Source: Prorocentrum cordatum (lineage: Eukaryota > Sar > Dinophyceae > Prorocentrales > Prorocentraceae). Taken from it: a DNA stretch of 64,000 nucleotides. Position numbers and translations under genes: made by a program. This document shows, piece after piece, positions 20,736-31,572 of this stretch. Where the stretch lies: NCBI GenBank assembly GCA_963575745.1, contig CAUYUJ010016700.1, positions 60,087 through 124,086 of the forward strand. The letters run 5' to 3'. Within the stretch, counting starts at the first letter, position 1, and each line of letters opens with the position of its first letter. A model generated the notes under the pieces. The model did no database searches and was not told the origin of the DNA. It saw only the letters and a list, made by a program, of their open reading frames with translations.

Positions 20736-22094
20736 TTAAGACTGCTGCGCAGCGTGCATCCTCTTGATGCGCTCGGTCTGGTCCACAAGGGCGTTCACGC
20801 GGTCATCGAGCTCAGATGTCTTCTTGCACTCCTTCATGATGGCATCGTCGTCGTAGTTGGCCTTCGCAAAGGTCGTGAACTTGTCCTGCAGGAAGGCTGC
20901 TTTCCAGAAGTCCGACGACTCCTTGAACTCGTCGATCTCCTGGCGCGCATGACTGATCTTTGTGAGGGCGGTCTTGGCGTTGGCCCGCTCCCAGCCGGGG
21001 TCGTTCGCAATCACCGCAATGAGATCCTCGCAGGTCTGGCACGTCCTGCAAGACCTTCGCGAGCTCCTTGCGCTTCTTCTTTTCCACCTCCCCGTCGTCG
21101 GCCTCGGCAGGTTCGATGTCCGCGGTCTTCGGCTTCTCGGGCGGCTTTGCACTTGAGCTGCCCCCAGAGCTCCCGCGCCCCCCCTGCCTCGTCAGAGTGG
21201 TCGGCCTGCTCCTGGCGATTGATGAGCTCGCACTTCTTCTCGGCCCCAACCCCGACCGACTCATCAAGGTCTAAGTACTTCACCCGCTTCGAACGTTCAC
21301 CACACTTCACCCACGGCTTTCCATTGAACGTCTTCCCAGCCCTGTGGTCGGCCAAGCAAGACTTGACGACGTTGGGGGCGCCAACGCACGCCGCCTCATC
21401 GTTGCCCTGCTCGACGACCAAGCGCCCGAAGGTCCTGTAGTGCCCGTCGATGTTGTCGTAGGTCTTGTGCGAGTCTGCACGCTGCTTGGTGATGCGCTTC
21501 TTCTTGTTATCCAGCTCGGTCGCTGCCCGCTTCAGCCGAAAAGCATCCTGGGCGCCCCCGTTGCTCCCGACCTTCGCGTACTTCGCGCGGAGGGAGGCGT
21601 CGCCCCTCATCGCCCTGGCGAAATCCTGCCCCGACGGAGATGCCGTCTTGAGTTCACCCGCGTCGATGGCAGCCTTGAACTTCAACATCTTCGCGGCCCA
21701 GTCCGAGATGTCCTCCGCCTGCCCCTGGTTCGCCACTGGATGCTCGCAGGATTGCGCTTGAAGGTGCACGTCCTGCAGGAAGAACTCCGCCGATAATTTC
21801 TCGTCTTTGGTCAGCCTATCACCCGAATCCGCCCACGACTTCGGGTAACTGGTCGGTTAGCTGCTTGATCGCAGACGCCATGGCGGACTCGAAGCTCTCT
21901 GCAATCGCCGCGGCGCTCTCAGGCCCAGAGGGGGCTGCGTTCGCCGCTTCGGCATGCTGCTCACTCGAGGCCCCAGCAAGAGCCCCCCCTCCATCGACGC
22001 TCGAAGAGATCTCTTCGACAGAAGCGGCATCGCCATCGGCGCCCTCAGCGCATCCACGACCCACGGCCCACCGCGAAACTCCGTCGGCAGCCAT
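20736..22094 (-). pseudogene. Retroposed-looking gene with three frame breaks; unknown family
   Basis: The start ATG (22094-22092) follows a spliced-leader relic at 22188-22168. Four collinear coding segments fall in different frames: about 22094-21850 (MAADGVSRWAVGRG, acidic/Ser-rich), 21845-21190 (YPKSWADSGDRLTKDEKL, YRTFGRLVVEQGNDEAA, KPWVKCGERSKRVKYLDLD), 21190-21045 (KPPEKPKTADIEPAEADDGE, KKKRKELAKVL) and 21045-20736 (TCEDLIAVIANDPGWERA, KNDD-like acidic and Lys-rich end MHAAQQS), TAA at 20738. One break lies at a poly-C run near 21178-21184, so base-calling error is possible there. The segment YxxFGxxVxExG followed by Cys and KPWVK resembles a recurrent uncharacterised dinoflagellate protein. 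It is intronless, like its upstream neighbour. Confidence 0.6.
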
Positions 22095-22167
22095 CTCGGT
22101 TGCAGCCAATCGAAGCTGAAGCGGGACAGACAGGACGATGCAGACTACGAGACGCACTCGATGCGCG

Positions 22168-22188
22168 CGTGAGCCAAAATGGCTGCGA
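22168..22188 (-). other. Spliced-leader relic at the 5' end of the 20.7-22.1 kb gene
   Basis: 18 of 21 positions match DinoSL, including the unbroken core AGCCATTTTGGCTCA. The relic lies 73 nt upstream of the chosen ATG. Confidence 0.8.
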
Positions 22189-22199
22189 ACAAAGTAAGG

Positions 22200-22640
22200 G
22201 AGATGGATGTAGAGGAGGATGAGGACCGCGCGGGTGCCCGGAGGATCAGGAGTGCGCGTGGGGAGAGGGGGGGGGGGGGAGAGCGGCCATGCCGGGTCTC
22301 AGATACCTGAGCGTGCTTATCCCGCGGAAGAAGAAACAGTGCTGTGAATACCCATCTATGCAATGTCTTTCTGCGTGAGTTGCCCACTTGACTTCTCCTG
22401 GTTCGTTTTGTGGGCGAGCGGAAGTTTCGATTGCGCGGGAGGGAAGGAGGGGGGAGGGGAAAGCGGGGAGGGCGAGGTGGACACGGGGAGAAGGAGCGTG
22501 GAGAGGACGGCAGAAGAGGGCTTGGAAGACGAGAACTGAAAGAAGAGGAAGAGGATGGCTCCACAGTTGTTGCGAAACGATCGGACATCGATCCAAACAA
22601 AACAACAACGCTTCAAGGCATCGCCGCACTGCTAGCTATG
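22200..22640. other. Spacer between two retroposed-looking genes
   Basis: G-rich and GGA-rich segments (22260-22282, 22440-22560). No gene or poly-A remnant was found. Confidence 0.5.
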
Positions 22641-22650
22641 ATAACAGTTA

Positions 22651-23898
22651 TCAATCAAACACAACGATCGGGATGTCGTCAAAGGCGAAGCTCACCTTGG
22701 TTGCAGACTTCTTGAGGCGCTTGTCATTGTTCCCACTCTCGTTGGTGCCGCTGCTCGAGGGCTTGGAGTCTTTCTCAGCGTCGGGGATCGAGCTGTCTGG
22801 CTCCTCCGTCACGGATGCTAGCTTCTTGCGCGCGATCTTGCTCGGGGTCTCGCATGACGCTGGGCCTGCCCCTGGGCGAGAGCGCTTGTCACCCTCAGCT
22901 CCACTGCCGATCATCAGCTTGAGCTTTTTGAACTCGTCCTTCGTGATCTTCTGCTTCCCGTATTTCTTGGCCAACTCCCCGATTTTCTCGAGGTGGTCGC
23001 TCCTCGTGGCCACTGTCGAGTCATGGCCGACCACGTGCTGACACACTTGGGTGGAACTCTTCTTGTCGTTCACCCAGGCGACCTCATGCACTAAGAGCAT
23101 GTAGCCAGAGGTCTTGCAGTGCTTTTTCGACACGTGGATTTCGGTTGGATCCCCTCTGCCCTTGCACACGCGCATGAACAGCGGGCCAGGCTTCTGCTTC
23201 ACATTGCACTCGTCGAAGGTCTCGAATTCTTCGCTGGCGGCGTCGGGGACATCCCTCTCGAAGTTGTCGGGCCACGTCGCCACTACGAAGCCGTTGTCGC
23301 CAGCGCGGATCCGCTTAGAGTAGGTATTCTTCTGCAGCTCGCTGTCGAGGGCGCGCCATGCGAGGCGAAGCATGGGGTCCCGGCCGAAAACCATTGAGGG
23401 CTTGATGGCGTTCTGGGCTGCGGGTTCTTCCTTGGGCCCCTCCCCCCCCTCGTCCTTCTCCTCGCCTGGGCCCCCGTCGTCGCCCGCGTCGTCCTCGTTG
23501 CACTCCTCGTCGCCCCCCTCGGTGAGCTGGTGGAACCACTTGGGCCGCCCCCCCCCCCCCCGCGCCGCCTTGAAAATCCTGCGACGCATCGCGCAGATCG
23601 TCTTGACCATGGACTCCTTCCACTCCGCTTCGCGTTTCTCGGACAAGTCAACCTCCCACTCCTTCCTCGCCCCTTGGAGCGCGATGTCAATCGCCTTGTC
23701 GAAGTCGGTTTTCTTGATGTTCCACTTGGCGCTGAAGTTCTTCAGCAGCATCATCAGCCCCCTGTACTTGACGATGTGCTGGACAGAAGGCACAGCCCCG
23801 TCGTCGAGCGCAACGAGCCAACCGCGCGAGGCCCACAAAGGCGCCAACGCACTCCCCAAAGCTGCAACGTCAACCTCATCGGCCTTACAAGGCCCCAT
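22651..23898 (-). CDS. Intact 415-residue intronless gene, unknown family, basic C-terminus
   Basis: ATG at 23898-23896 begins MGPCKADEVDVAALGSAL and the frame is unbroken to the stop at 22651. A spliced-leader relic ends 69 nt upstream. The protein has a globular-looking N-terminal third (WASRGWLVALDDGAVPSVQH; residues ~75-110 Lys/Glu-rich), an acidic low-complexity linker (GGDEECNEDDAGDDGGPGEE), a central segment (MLRLAWRALDSELQK, FVVATWPDNFERDVPD) and a basic Ser-rich tail with NLS-like KRSRPG, KIARKK and KRLKKSATK. The tail suggests a nuclear location (inference). Together with the 20.7 kb gene and the 17.5 kb gene it forms three same-strand units. The intact frame is notable because both neighbours are broken. 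Confidence 0.7.
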   Translation of the reverse strand: MGPCKADEVDVAALGSALAPLWASRGWLVALDDGAVPSVQHIVKYRGLMMLLKNFSAKWNIKKTDFDKAIDIALQGARKEWEVDLSEKREAEWKESMVKTICAMRRRIFKAARGGGGRPKWFHQLTEGGDEECNEDDAGDDGGPGEEKDEGGEGPKEEPAAQNAIKPSMVFGRDPMLRLAWRALDSELQKNTYSKRIRAGDNGFVVATWPDNFERDVPDAASEEFETFDECNVKQKPGPLFMRVCKGRGDPTEIHVSKKHCKTSGYMLLVHEVAWVNDKKSSTQVCQHVVGHDSTVATRSDHLEKIGELAKKYGKQKITKDEFKKLKLMIGSGAEGDKRSRPGAGPASCETPSKIARKKLASVTEEPDSSIPDAEKDSKPSSSGTNESGNNDKRLKKSATKVSFAFDDIPIVVFD

Positions 23899-23967
23899 GG
23901 AGGAAACTCTCGCGAAGAAAGTCGGGCACAGATGGTTGCGACGCCAATCGAGAAACGTTTGGGCCAG

Positions 23968-23988
23968 TTTGAGCCAACATGGTTACAG
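23968..23988 (-). other. Spliced-leader relic upstream of the 415-residue gene
   Basis: 17 of 21 positions match DinoSL (reads CTGTAACCATGTTGGCTCAA). The next bases, CTGGCCCAAA, may be a decayed second, truncated copy (seven of ten positions match the leader end). Confidence 0.65.
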
Positions 23989-24201
23989 TTTCGGTGGTGG
24001 CCGAGCGTGACAGAGCAGTATCAACGCGTGAACCCCAAACAGAAAATGTTGCACGGAGCGCAGACAAATCGCTCGACGAACGAGTCACGCGAGCACAACG
24101 CGGGGAATGTGATTTTGCATGCGAATTACCACGCGGGCCCGTGAACTCGTAAAGCGCGCGAGCCAGGCGGGAAATTCATTGAAACACCCGAACAATCACA
24201 A

Positions 24202-25249
24202 ATTCTTGACGCTTCGCGCATCCCCACCAACCCATCCAGAAACGATCAGCAGAGGAGTTGGTGAATCAGAAGCGGCAGAACGCATGCAGTCGCGCAGCCG
24301 TCTTCGAGAACACAAGCATCACGCATAGCTTCCCGCATTGAAGCTTAAGATGGAAACCAGTGCAAATTACGATGGTGTTTCGGTGAGAGGTGAGGGGTAT
24401 TTCGATGGCTCGTAATGGCTGTTGCACTGATGTGTATCCTAAACTCGCGTGCGTTCCGAAAATTGGAGGCATCTTGGGGCCCTCTTGGGGTTCTGGTGGG
24501 CCCCTCTTGGGGCCTCATCGGGCTCTTTCTTGGGGCTCTCCTGATGTCCTCTGAGGGCATTCTTGGGGCTTCTTGGGGCTCCTCTTGAACGTATTGGGGC
24601 CCTCTTGGGGCTCTTCTGGGGGGTCTGGGGGCTTCCTCGGGGCTCTTGGGAGTGGTCTGCGAGGCCTCTTGGAGCCGCCGTAGGCCGCATTGATCAAAAA
24701 GAGGGGCAGCGTTAATGATTGCCCTCCCCTCGGAGGTTCAAGCGTGCCGCATTGGGGCCCTCTTGTCCCGCTCTTGGAGCGCTCTTGGGCGCTCTTGGGG
24801 CCGTATTGCGGCTCTCTTGGGCCCCTCTTCTGGCTGTTTTGGGCCATCTTGGGGCCATCTTGAGGCCTCAAGAGCCCTTCGGAGGCGAAAAAGCGAGAAG
24901 GCAAAACACATTGATTCCCTTAGGTGTTTGAATGATTTTGGCCTCTTGGGGGGGTCCTTGGAGGCCTCGGGGGGGACTTGAAACCGTCTTGGAGCCGTCT
25001 TGAGGCCTCTTGGACGCGTGTCGGAGGCTACCTTGACCCGTCAACCGCTATCTTGGGCCATCTTGGAAGCAATCTTGGAGTCTCTGGGGCCCTCCTGGAG
25101 CGATCTTGGGCCAAGAAAGACGCTCTGACCCCCCCCCCCCCCGCCCAGACGCAGGGAGGGGAGGGGGAGGTAAACCTCCCGAACAAGGAAAGGGAGGAGG
25201 TTGGAAAAGGAAACGCGCTAGACCACCCGCGCCCAGAGGGCTGGTGGGA
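24202..25249 (-). repeat. Right arm of the ~1 kb inverted repeat pair
   Basis: The reverse complement matches 15221-16236 over its whole length, including unique blocks at both ends (CCCACCAGCCCTCTGGGCGC and GCTGATCGTTTCTGGATGGG). The interior at 24470-25110 is the CTTGGGGCCCTCTTGG form of the decanucleotide array. Confidence 0.88.
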
Positions 25250-25582
25250 CTAAATCATCGGAGTGCGCGCGCGCGTGGAAGAGGGAACTCACTGCGCCCA
25301 CGTGACGAGATCCATTTCAGGCAAGTTACTGAAACCAACTCATGCAGAACGCGTGGCTGAGATGTTTGCGCTCGCGCGCTGCGCACGCGCACTTAGGTTC
25401 ACATCCGACGCGTAATGTTGATTGTTTTACACGACATTATGACCTGACTGCATTGTTGTGCTGTTGCGGTCTGGGGAAACGATTTAAATGTTTTACATAT
25501 TCTTGGGAACGCATGGGTGATCCATCGTTTCGCCTAAGGGTCTTCGTTCGATAACAGCCGAATGTACAAACATACGTTGCAT

Positions 25583-25603
25583 CCGTAGCCATGCTGGCTC
25601 TAG
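25583..25603 (+). other. Spliced-leader-like sequence
   Basis: 18 of 21 positions match DinoSL (CCGTAGCCAT then GCTGGCTCTAG). A coding-like exon starts about 200 bases downstream on the same strand. This could be another relic, but chance or an unrelated origin is not excluded. Confidence 0.5.
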
Positions 25604-25634
25604 CCCATTTCGCGGGCGCAAGCTAATTTTTTTG

Positions 25635-25705
25635 AGCTTGAACCACAAGGCTCATTTTTTGAGCCTGAAGGACCTCAGGGATCCGCTGGCACTGCGCGTA
25701 GAACT
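25635..25705 (+). repeat. Dispersed repeat F, copy 2
   Basis: GGCTCATTTTTTGAGCCTGA and AGGACCTCAGGGATCC correspond, inverted, to 14525-14605. Confidence 0.55.
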
Positions 25706-25805
25706 ACCAAACCCTCCGGCGCGAGTCTTGGCCCGATAATGCCAACGAGCTGAAAGAGAATTCGGGCCGATGTCCGTCACCAGCTGGAACGCGCTCTACG
25801 AGCAG

Positions 25806-25996
25806 CGGGAAGGACGGCCAGAAGCAACGCGCTCAACGGGCACGACCACTCCGGCGAAGAGGTCGCGCGCCAGCTGCGCGAGGAGAACTTCGACATCCGC
25901 CAGCTGCGCAGGAAGCAGAACACGCGCATTGACTGGCACCCGACCTGGGACAAGCACGTTCGAATGATTGAACAGTTGCACTCCGACATGGGCTAA
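25806..25996 (+). CDS. Terminal exon of an unknown gene
   Basis: After an AG at 25804-25805 the frame reads ...ARSNALNGHDHSGEEVARQL, REENFDIRQLRRKQNTRID and WHPTWDKHVRMIEQLHSDMG, ending TAA at 25994-25996. The charged, Gln/Arg-rich, amphipathic composition is typical of a real protein end and unlike the GC-rich sequence that begins right after the stop. No family was recognised, and upstream exons were not found. A longer overlapping frame starting MSVTSWNALYEQ is less protein-like. Confidence 0.45.
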
Positions 25997-27790
25997 AATA
26001 AAGGCAAGGGCCAGACAGCCGCGCACCGCGCCTCTATCGCGCCCCAGGGGCCACCGGAAAGCGGCTGGCGGCCCCCTGCGAGCAAGCACCTTCCCAGACC
26101 ACTGCAGGGACGCCCCGCGCATCCAGCCCACCCACCCACCACCCCCGGGCCGGCCCCGCCTCCGCAGCGGCTGCCCGAGCGCCCACCCCGGGCACGCCCT
26201 GAGTCGACCCCGGGGGCGCCGCCGGCCAACGTCCAGCTTCCGCCGCCTTGGCCCTCTTCTGAGCCCACAACCGCCCCTGGCGCGCGCCCCCACGGCGGCC
26301 CGGGCGCTCGGGCCTGAGCGCCAGTCTCGCGCGCCAGGGCGGTCCCGCGGCCGCCCGCGTGGGCCGCGGCGGTCGCCCATGTTGGCCCCCTCCCGCGCGG
26401 GCCAGGGGGCTGCCTTCCTTCCTTATCGCTATTAGGTTTCGTCTTCTTCTTGTTATTCTTCCTTCTTCTTATCAGTAATTAGTAGTGTGATTCTTCTTAG
26501 TTTTACGATTACGAATAATCGGATTAGTCTCGTTATTAATCATATCATTCGTCTTCCTCCTCTTCGCCCACGCGCGCCCCCAAATGCTTCACTTCGCCCG
26601 CCCCCCCTGCCAGCTCAGCCGCCCCCCCTGCTAGCTCAGTCCGGGGCGCCGACTTCCGCCGCTGTTCCTGCCCGCCCAGGCGCGCCCGCTGAAGTCCCCC
26701 CAGCGGCGGGCGCCCCCCCCCGCCCCCCGCGATCCGCCCTGCGAACCCGGGCGCGGGGGAATGTCTCCCGCACTTTCTGCCGCGCACCCGCCCGGCGCCC
26801 CTCCCCGCCCCCCCCCGCCCAGCGGGGTGGAGGCGCTGGCTTTTGCCACAATCTTGACCGGGCAGGAGCGGGCTCGCCGTCGCCCGCCCCGACGGCGGCA
26901 GCCCCCTCTTCCCCCCGCTGGCCCACCCCGTCCACCTGGCCGGGGGGCGCTCACCCTCACCTCGCCATGCGCCAGTTCGGCGCCGACCTCATTCTCGCCG
27001 CCCCGCCCCCCTGGGCCCTGCTGGGCCCCCCTGCTCGCGGCCGGCTCACCCTGCCAACCCTGGCCGCCGGAGCCCTCCTGGCGCCCCGCCGGCCGCGCGA
27101 TGGCGCTCTCCTGCCCTGCGCGGCAGCGCTCGCCGCTGCTGCCGCTGCCCGGCGCCGCCGCCCCGCCTGCGGGTCTCCGCGGGTTCCTCCCCGCCCGCCC
27201 CCACGCCGCCCGCCCCCTTCGCGCGCCGCCGCGGCGATGGGCGGTGCTCGCAACCTGCACTGCGGCTCTGGGCCCAGTCTTACCGCCCGCCGCCGCAGCG
27301 GCCCAGCAACGGGCCAGGCACGCCGCGCCCGCCCCCGCGCCCGGGGGCGCACCGCCACCTACTTTTGGCTTCGACACCGTTCGCATCGCACCCTGAAGCA
27401 ACCGGTTTTCCCCAGCGCCCGGCGCTGCGCCCCGCCGCCGCCAGGCCCCGACGCAGCGGCCGCCGCCTACCCCGCCGGCGGGGCCGGCCGCGCACTCGCT
27501 CTGGGCGGGAGCCGCCCCCTTGAGCAGCCCTCGCCCCCGGCCTCCTCCTTCGGCCACCCCCCCTGCCCCCTCCCATTTCCCTGCATTGTGGCACAAGTCG
27601 CTTCAACGGCATCCCCGCTTTGCTCCTCCGCAAGTGCAGTCACTCTGCCTCTGTCGCACTGGAAGCCACCCGCCGCTGAAATGCCCGATGGCACTCGAGC
27701 AGGATTCGATCGCGATTCAAGCAGGGATGGGGCAGATTCCCAACAAATTACGCTACCGACGAAACCCACATACTTAATTTAAATATGATG
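25997..27790. other. Extremely GC-rich block split by an AT-rich island
   Basis: 25997-26410 and 26570-27590 are C-rich on the plus strand. Between them 26412-26565 is AT-rich with TTCTTCTT and ATTACGAATAATCGG-type words. Long frames (for example a 431-codon plus frame) are explained by composition. No motif supports a gene. Confidence 0.6.
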
Positions 27791-27879
27791 TGCTTGCTTA
27801 TGTTTTTAATATATGCGCAATCCTGCGTTCTGAGCCCTCGTCGCGAATGTTTCCCTATGCGTCATCCAACGCCAGATTG

Positions 27880-29430
27880 CTTGCCACGCTTTGCGAGCCC
27901 GCAACGCATAAGGAGACCACCCCCAGCGCACCCCCCGTCGCGTCGAGGAAGTGCCACGCCTGCCACGCTTTGCGAGCCCGCAACGGATAGGGAGACCACC
28001 CCCAGCGCACCCCTTGTGGGGCCGAGGAAGTGCCACGCCTGCCACGCTTTGCGAGCCCGAAACGGATAGGGAGACCACGCCCAACGCGCCCCCTGTGGTG
28101 TCGAGGAATTGCCACGCCTGCCACGCTTTGCGAGCCCGCAACAAATAGGGAGACCACCCCCAACGCGCCCCCTGTGGTGTCGAGGAAGTGCCACGCCTGC
28201 CACGCTCTGCGAGCCCGAAACGGATAGCGTCCCCACCCACAGCTCCCCCCCTGTGGTGTCGAGGAAGTGCCACGCCTGCCACGCTTTGCGAGCCCGAAAC
28301 GGATCGCGTCCCCACCCACAGCTCCCCCCCTGTGGTGTCAAGGAAGTGCCACGCCTGCCACGCTTTGCGAGCCCGAAACGGATAGCGCCCCCACCCACAG
28401 CCCCCCCTGTGGTGACGAGGAAGTGCCACGCCTGCCACGCTTCGCGAGTCCGAAACGGATAGCGCCCCCACCCACCCCCCCCCTGTGGTGTCGAGGAATG
28501 GCCACGACTGCCACGCTTTGCGAGCCCGAAACGGATAGCGTCCCCACCCACAGCTCCCCCCCTGTGGTGTCGAGGACGTGCCACGCCTGCAGCGCCTTGC
28601 GAGCCCGAAACGGATAGCGCCCCCACCCACAGCTCCCCCCCCCTCTGGTGTCGAGGAAGCGCCACGCCAGCCCGAAACGGATAGCGTCCCCACCCACAGC
28701 TCTCACCCTGCGGTGGCGAGGAAGTGCCACGCCTGCCACGCTTGCGAGCCCGAAACGGATCGCGCCCCCACCCACAGCTCCCCCCCTGTGGTGTCGAGGA
28801 AGTGCCACGCCTGCCAAGCTTTGCGAGCCCGTCACGGATAGGGTGACCACCCCCAGCGCACCCCCTGTGGTGTCGAGGAAGTGCCACGCCTGCCACGCTC
28901 TGCGAGCCCGAAACGGATAGCGTCCCCACCCACAGCTCCCCCCCTGTGGTGTCGAGGAAGTGCCACGCCTGCCACGCTTTGCGATGCCGAAACGGATAGC
29001 GTCCCCACCCGCAGCTCCCCCCCTGTGGTGCCGAGGACGTGCCACGCCTGCCACGCTTTGCGAGCCCGAAACGGATAGCGTTTTTGCGAGCCCGAAACGG
29101 ATAGCGTCTCCACCCACAGCTCCCCCCCTGTGTTGTCGAGGAAGTGCCACGCCTGCCACACTTTGCGAGCCAGAAACGGATAGCGTCCCCACCCACAGCT
29201 CCCCGCCTGTGATGTCGAGCCCGAAACGGATAGCGTCCCCACCCACAGCCATCCCCCTGTGGTGTCGAGAAAGTGCCACGCCTGCCACGCTTTGCGAGCC
29301 CGAAACGGATAGCGCCCCCACCCACAGCTCCCCCCCTGTGGTGTCGAGGAAGTGCCGCACCTGCAACGCCCTGGGCCCCCAGTGGTGCCGAGAAAATGCA
29401 GCGCCTGCCACACTCTGCGAGCGTGTCAAA
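27880..29430. repeat. 79-bp satellite, about 20 copies, two variants
   Basis: The core GAGGAAGTGCCACGCCTGCC, ACGCTTTGCGAGCCC and AACGGATAG repeats every 79 bases. Variant 1 (27.88-28.20 and about 28.84-28.90 kb) continues GGAGACCACCCCCAGCGC; variant 2 (the rest) continues CGTCCCCACCCACAGCTCCC. Small internal deletions and one duplication occur near 28.66, 29.08 and 29.21 kb. On the minus strand several frames stay open over most of the array. Confidence 0.97.
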
Positions 29431-29672
29431 CTGAGCTGAGCCGAGCTGTGCTGTGCTGTGCTGAGCCGTGCTGGGCTGTGCTGAGCTGTGCTGAGCTGAG
29501 CCGAGCTGTGCTGTGCTGAGCTGAGCTGAGCTGAGCTGTGCTGTGCTGTGCTGCGCTGTGCTGTGTGCTGCGCTGTGCTGTGTGCTGAGCTGTGCTGAGC
29601 TGTATGCTGTGCTGAGCTGAGCTGTGCTGTGCTGTGCTGTGCTGTGATGTGCTGTGCTGTGCTGTGCTGTAC
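29427..29672. repeat. GCTGA/GCTGT pentanucleotide array
   Basis: About 48 units of GCTGT, GCTGA, GCCGA and GCTGG directly abut the 79-bp satellite. Confidence 0.95.
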
Positions 29673-29889
29673 GAAGAGTGAGGTGTGTGCGTGTGTGAGT
29701 GTCGCGGGTGCGGCGCGGCAGGGAAGAAAACCAGAACCCCACGAAGCATGTGGGGAAAAAAAGAACCCCACTAAGCATGTGGGGGAAAACAGGCTTAGGA
29801 TTCGAATCGCAGAACAACCACCAATAATAAAGAATCAGATGCCAGAGCCAAAGAGGTTCTTAACGCATTCGAATAAGATTCGCATGTGT

Positions 29890-30735
29890 TTTCACTGATG
29901 CATCCCATCCCAAGTGATTGCGATTGATTCCTACCGATTCCATTTGCTTCATATTGAAAACATATGGTCCCGATTGGTTCCTAGTGATTCCTTGTGATTC
30001 CTATTGGTTACTATGGATGTCGGTTGGTTCATAATGATTTCGCGTGACCCCGATGATATAATAGTTCCTACTGGTTACTATGTATCCATATAGGTTCCTA
30101 CTGGTTACGCTTGAGTCCTATCGGTCCCAATCGATTCCTTTCCTATTAATGCCTGTTTGTTTTTACTGATGTCGACTGATTCCTGTTGAGCCCTACTAAT
30201 CCTTGGTGATCCCGAGTGATTGCGAAGCATATCTATTGATGCCTGCCGATTTCGACTGGTTCCCATTGATTCCTATAGGGCGTGAGACAGGTGTGGAAGG
30301 GGTGGGGTCATTTCCTTCGCGCAAACCTTTTTATATGAAATAAGAATCACAAGGATTTATGTGCTTCCCGTTTGACGTCATTGGCTCCAAATCGTAATCC
30401 TACTGATGTTCACTGGTTCTTACTGAGTCCAAACGATTAACATTGATTCCTATCGATTCCGATTGTTTCAGCTTGATTACAAGTGATCTCGACTGATCCC
30501 GAGCGATTCCCAGTAATTCCCAGGTGGAACTATTAATTCATGTTGGGTCCCACTGGTTCGATTCCTACTGATTCCTACTGATCCCACTCGGCGTCTATTG
30601 ATGCCTATTGATTCCTATCGAATACACTCGCTTCCACTGAATTCCGCCTGTTTCAAACTGGCTCTGGGTAGTCCCTGATGATCCCGAATCGTTCCGATCG
30701 ATTCATGTTGATTCCTGCTGGCCCCCTCATCGATT
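29890..30735. repeat. Degenerate ATTGATTCCT decanucleotide array
   Basis: Words such as CGATTGATTCCTA, TTGGTTCCTA and ACTGGTTACT follow at ~10-bp spacing over more than 800 bases, broken at 30280-30410 by a fragment of the foldback element arm (TTCCTTCGCGCAAA, then CCCGTTTGACGTCATTGGCT). Confidence 0.85.
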
Positions 30736-30769
30736 ATTATACATTTCTACGTTCTCAACAAATAGTAAA

Positions 30770-31572
30770 GAAATAGAGAGAGAGAGAGACAGGGGTGGAG
30801 GAGGAGGGGGCCACTTCCTTCGCGCGAAACATTTTGGTCGTCTGGGAGAGTTAGAAGGATTATGGATTTTCCGTTGGACTCAATGAGCTTCTCAATACCA
30901 CTCACCGGATTCCTTGGTGCTGGGTCACGAGACCTCTGCTACTACAAACAAAACAGCATATGAAAAAAAATACAAACAAAACAAACCAACAACAAAAACA
31001 AAAAAAAAAAACGAAAATTGACAACGAAACACAAATCAAAGGTTTTCAGGTTCCGAGGCGGGGGGCGGGGGAGGGAGGGCTGGACTCCCGCCGGGCTCCC
31101 CCCGCATCGGATCCTGAAAACCTGGGATTTCTATCATATCACATTTTGGGGGGTGAGGTGGCCTCAAAGGTACCGTGGCCCAGCATGAGCGAAACCTGTT
31201 GCACGATCGAACAAAATTATGAGGAAAAACAGAAACCTTCAAAGTCTTCAAAATCCGAAGTGGGGGAGCCAAGCAGCAGGAGTCCGGCCCTCCCTCCCCC
31301 CGCCTCCCGCCTGGGATCCCGAAAACCTTTGACGTGTTGGCTCCTTCTTGTACTCTCACAACTTCTCTTTCTGGGGAGGGGGTATTTTTGGCGGTCTCAC
31401 AGGATTCGTGGCCCAGAATTAATGAAACCTGGGACTGCCATTGACAAACCCATCAAGTCCAACGGGAAACCAATAACCCTTGTGACTTCCCCACCGAGCC
31501 GAGAAGCTTCGCGCGAAGGAAGCGGCCCCCTCCACCTCCACCCCTGACTCTCAATCTCTTTTTATCGCGTCT

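Noticed and set aside
26487-27782. 431-codon plus frame and 321-codon minus frame
   Set aside because: Both strands are open because of extreme GC; the translation is Pro/Ala/Arg-rich with no motif.
27880-29430. CRISPR array
   Set aside because: The units are head-to-tail with no unique spacers, and the genome is eukaryotic.
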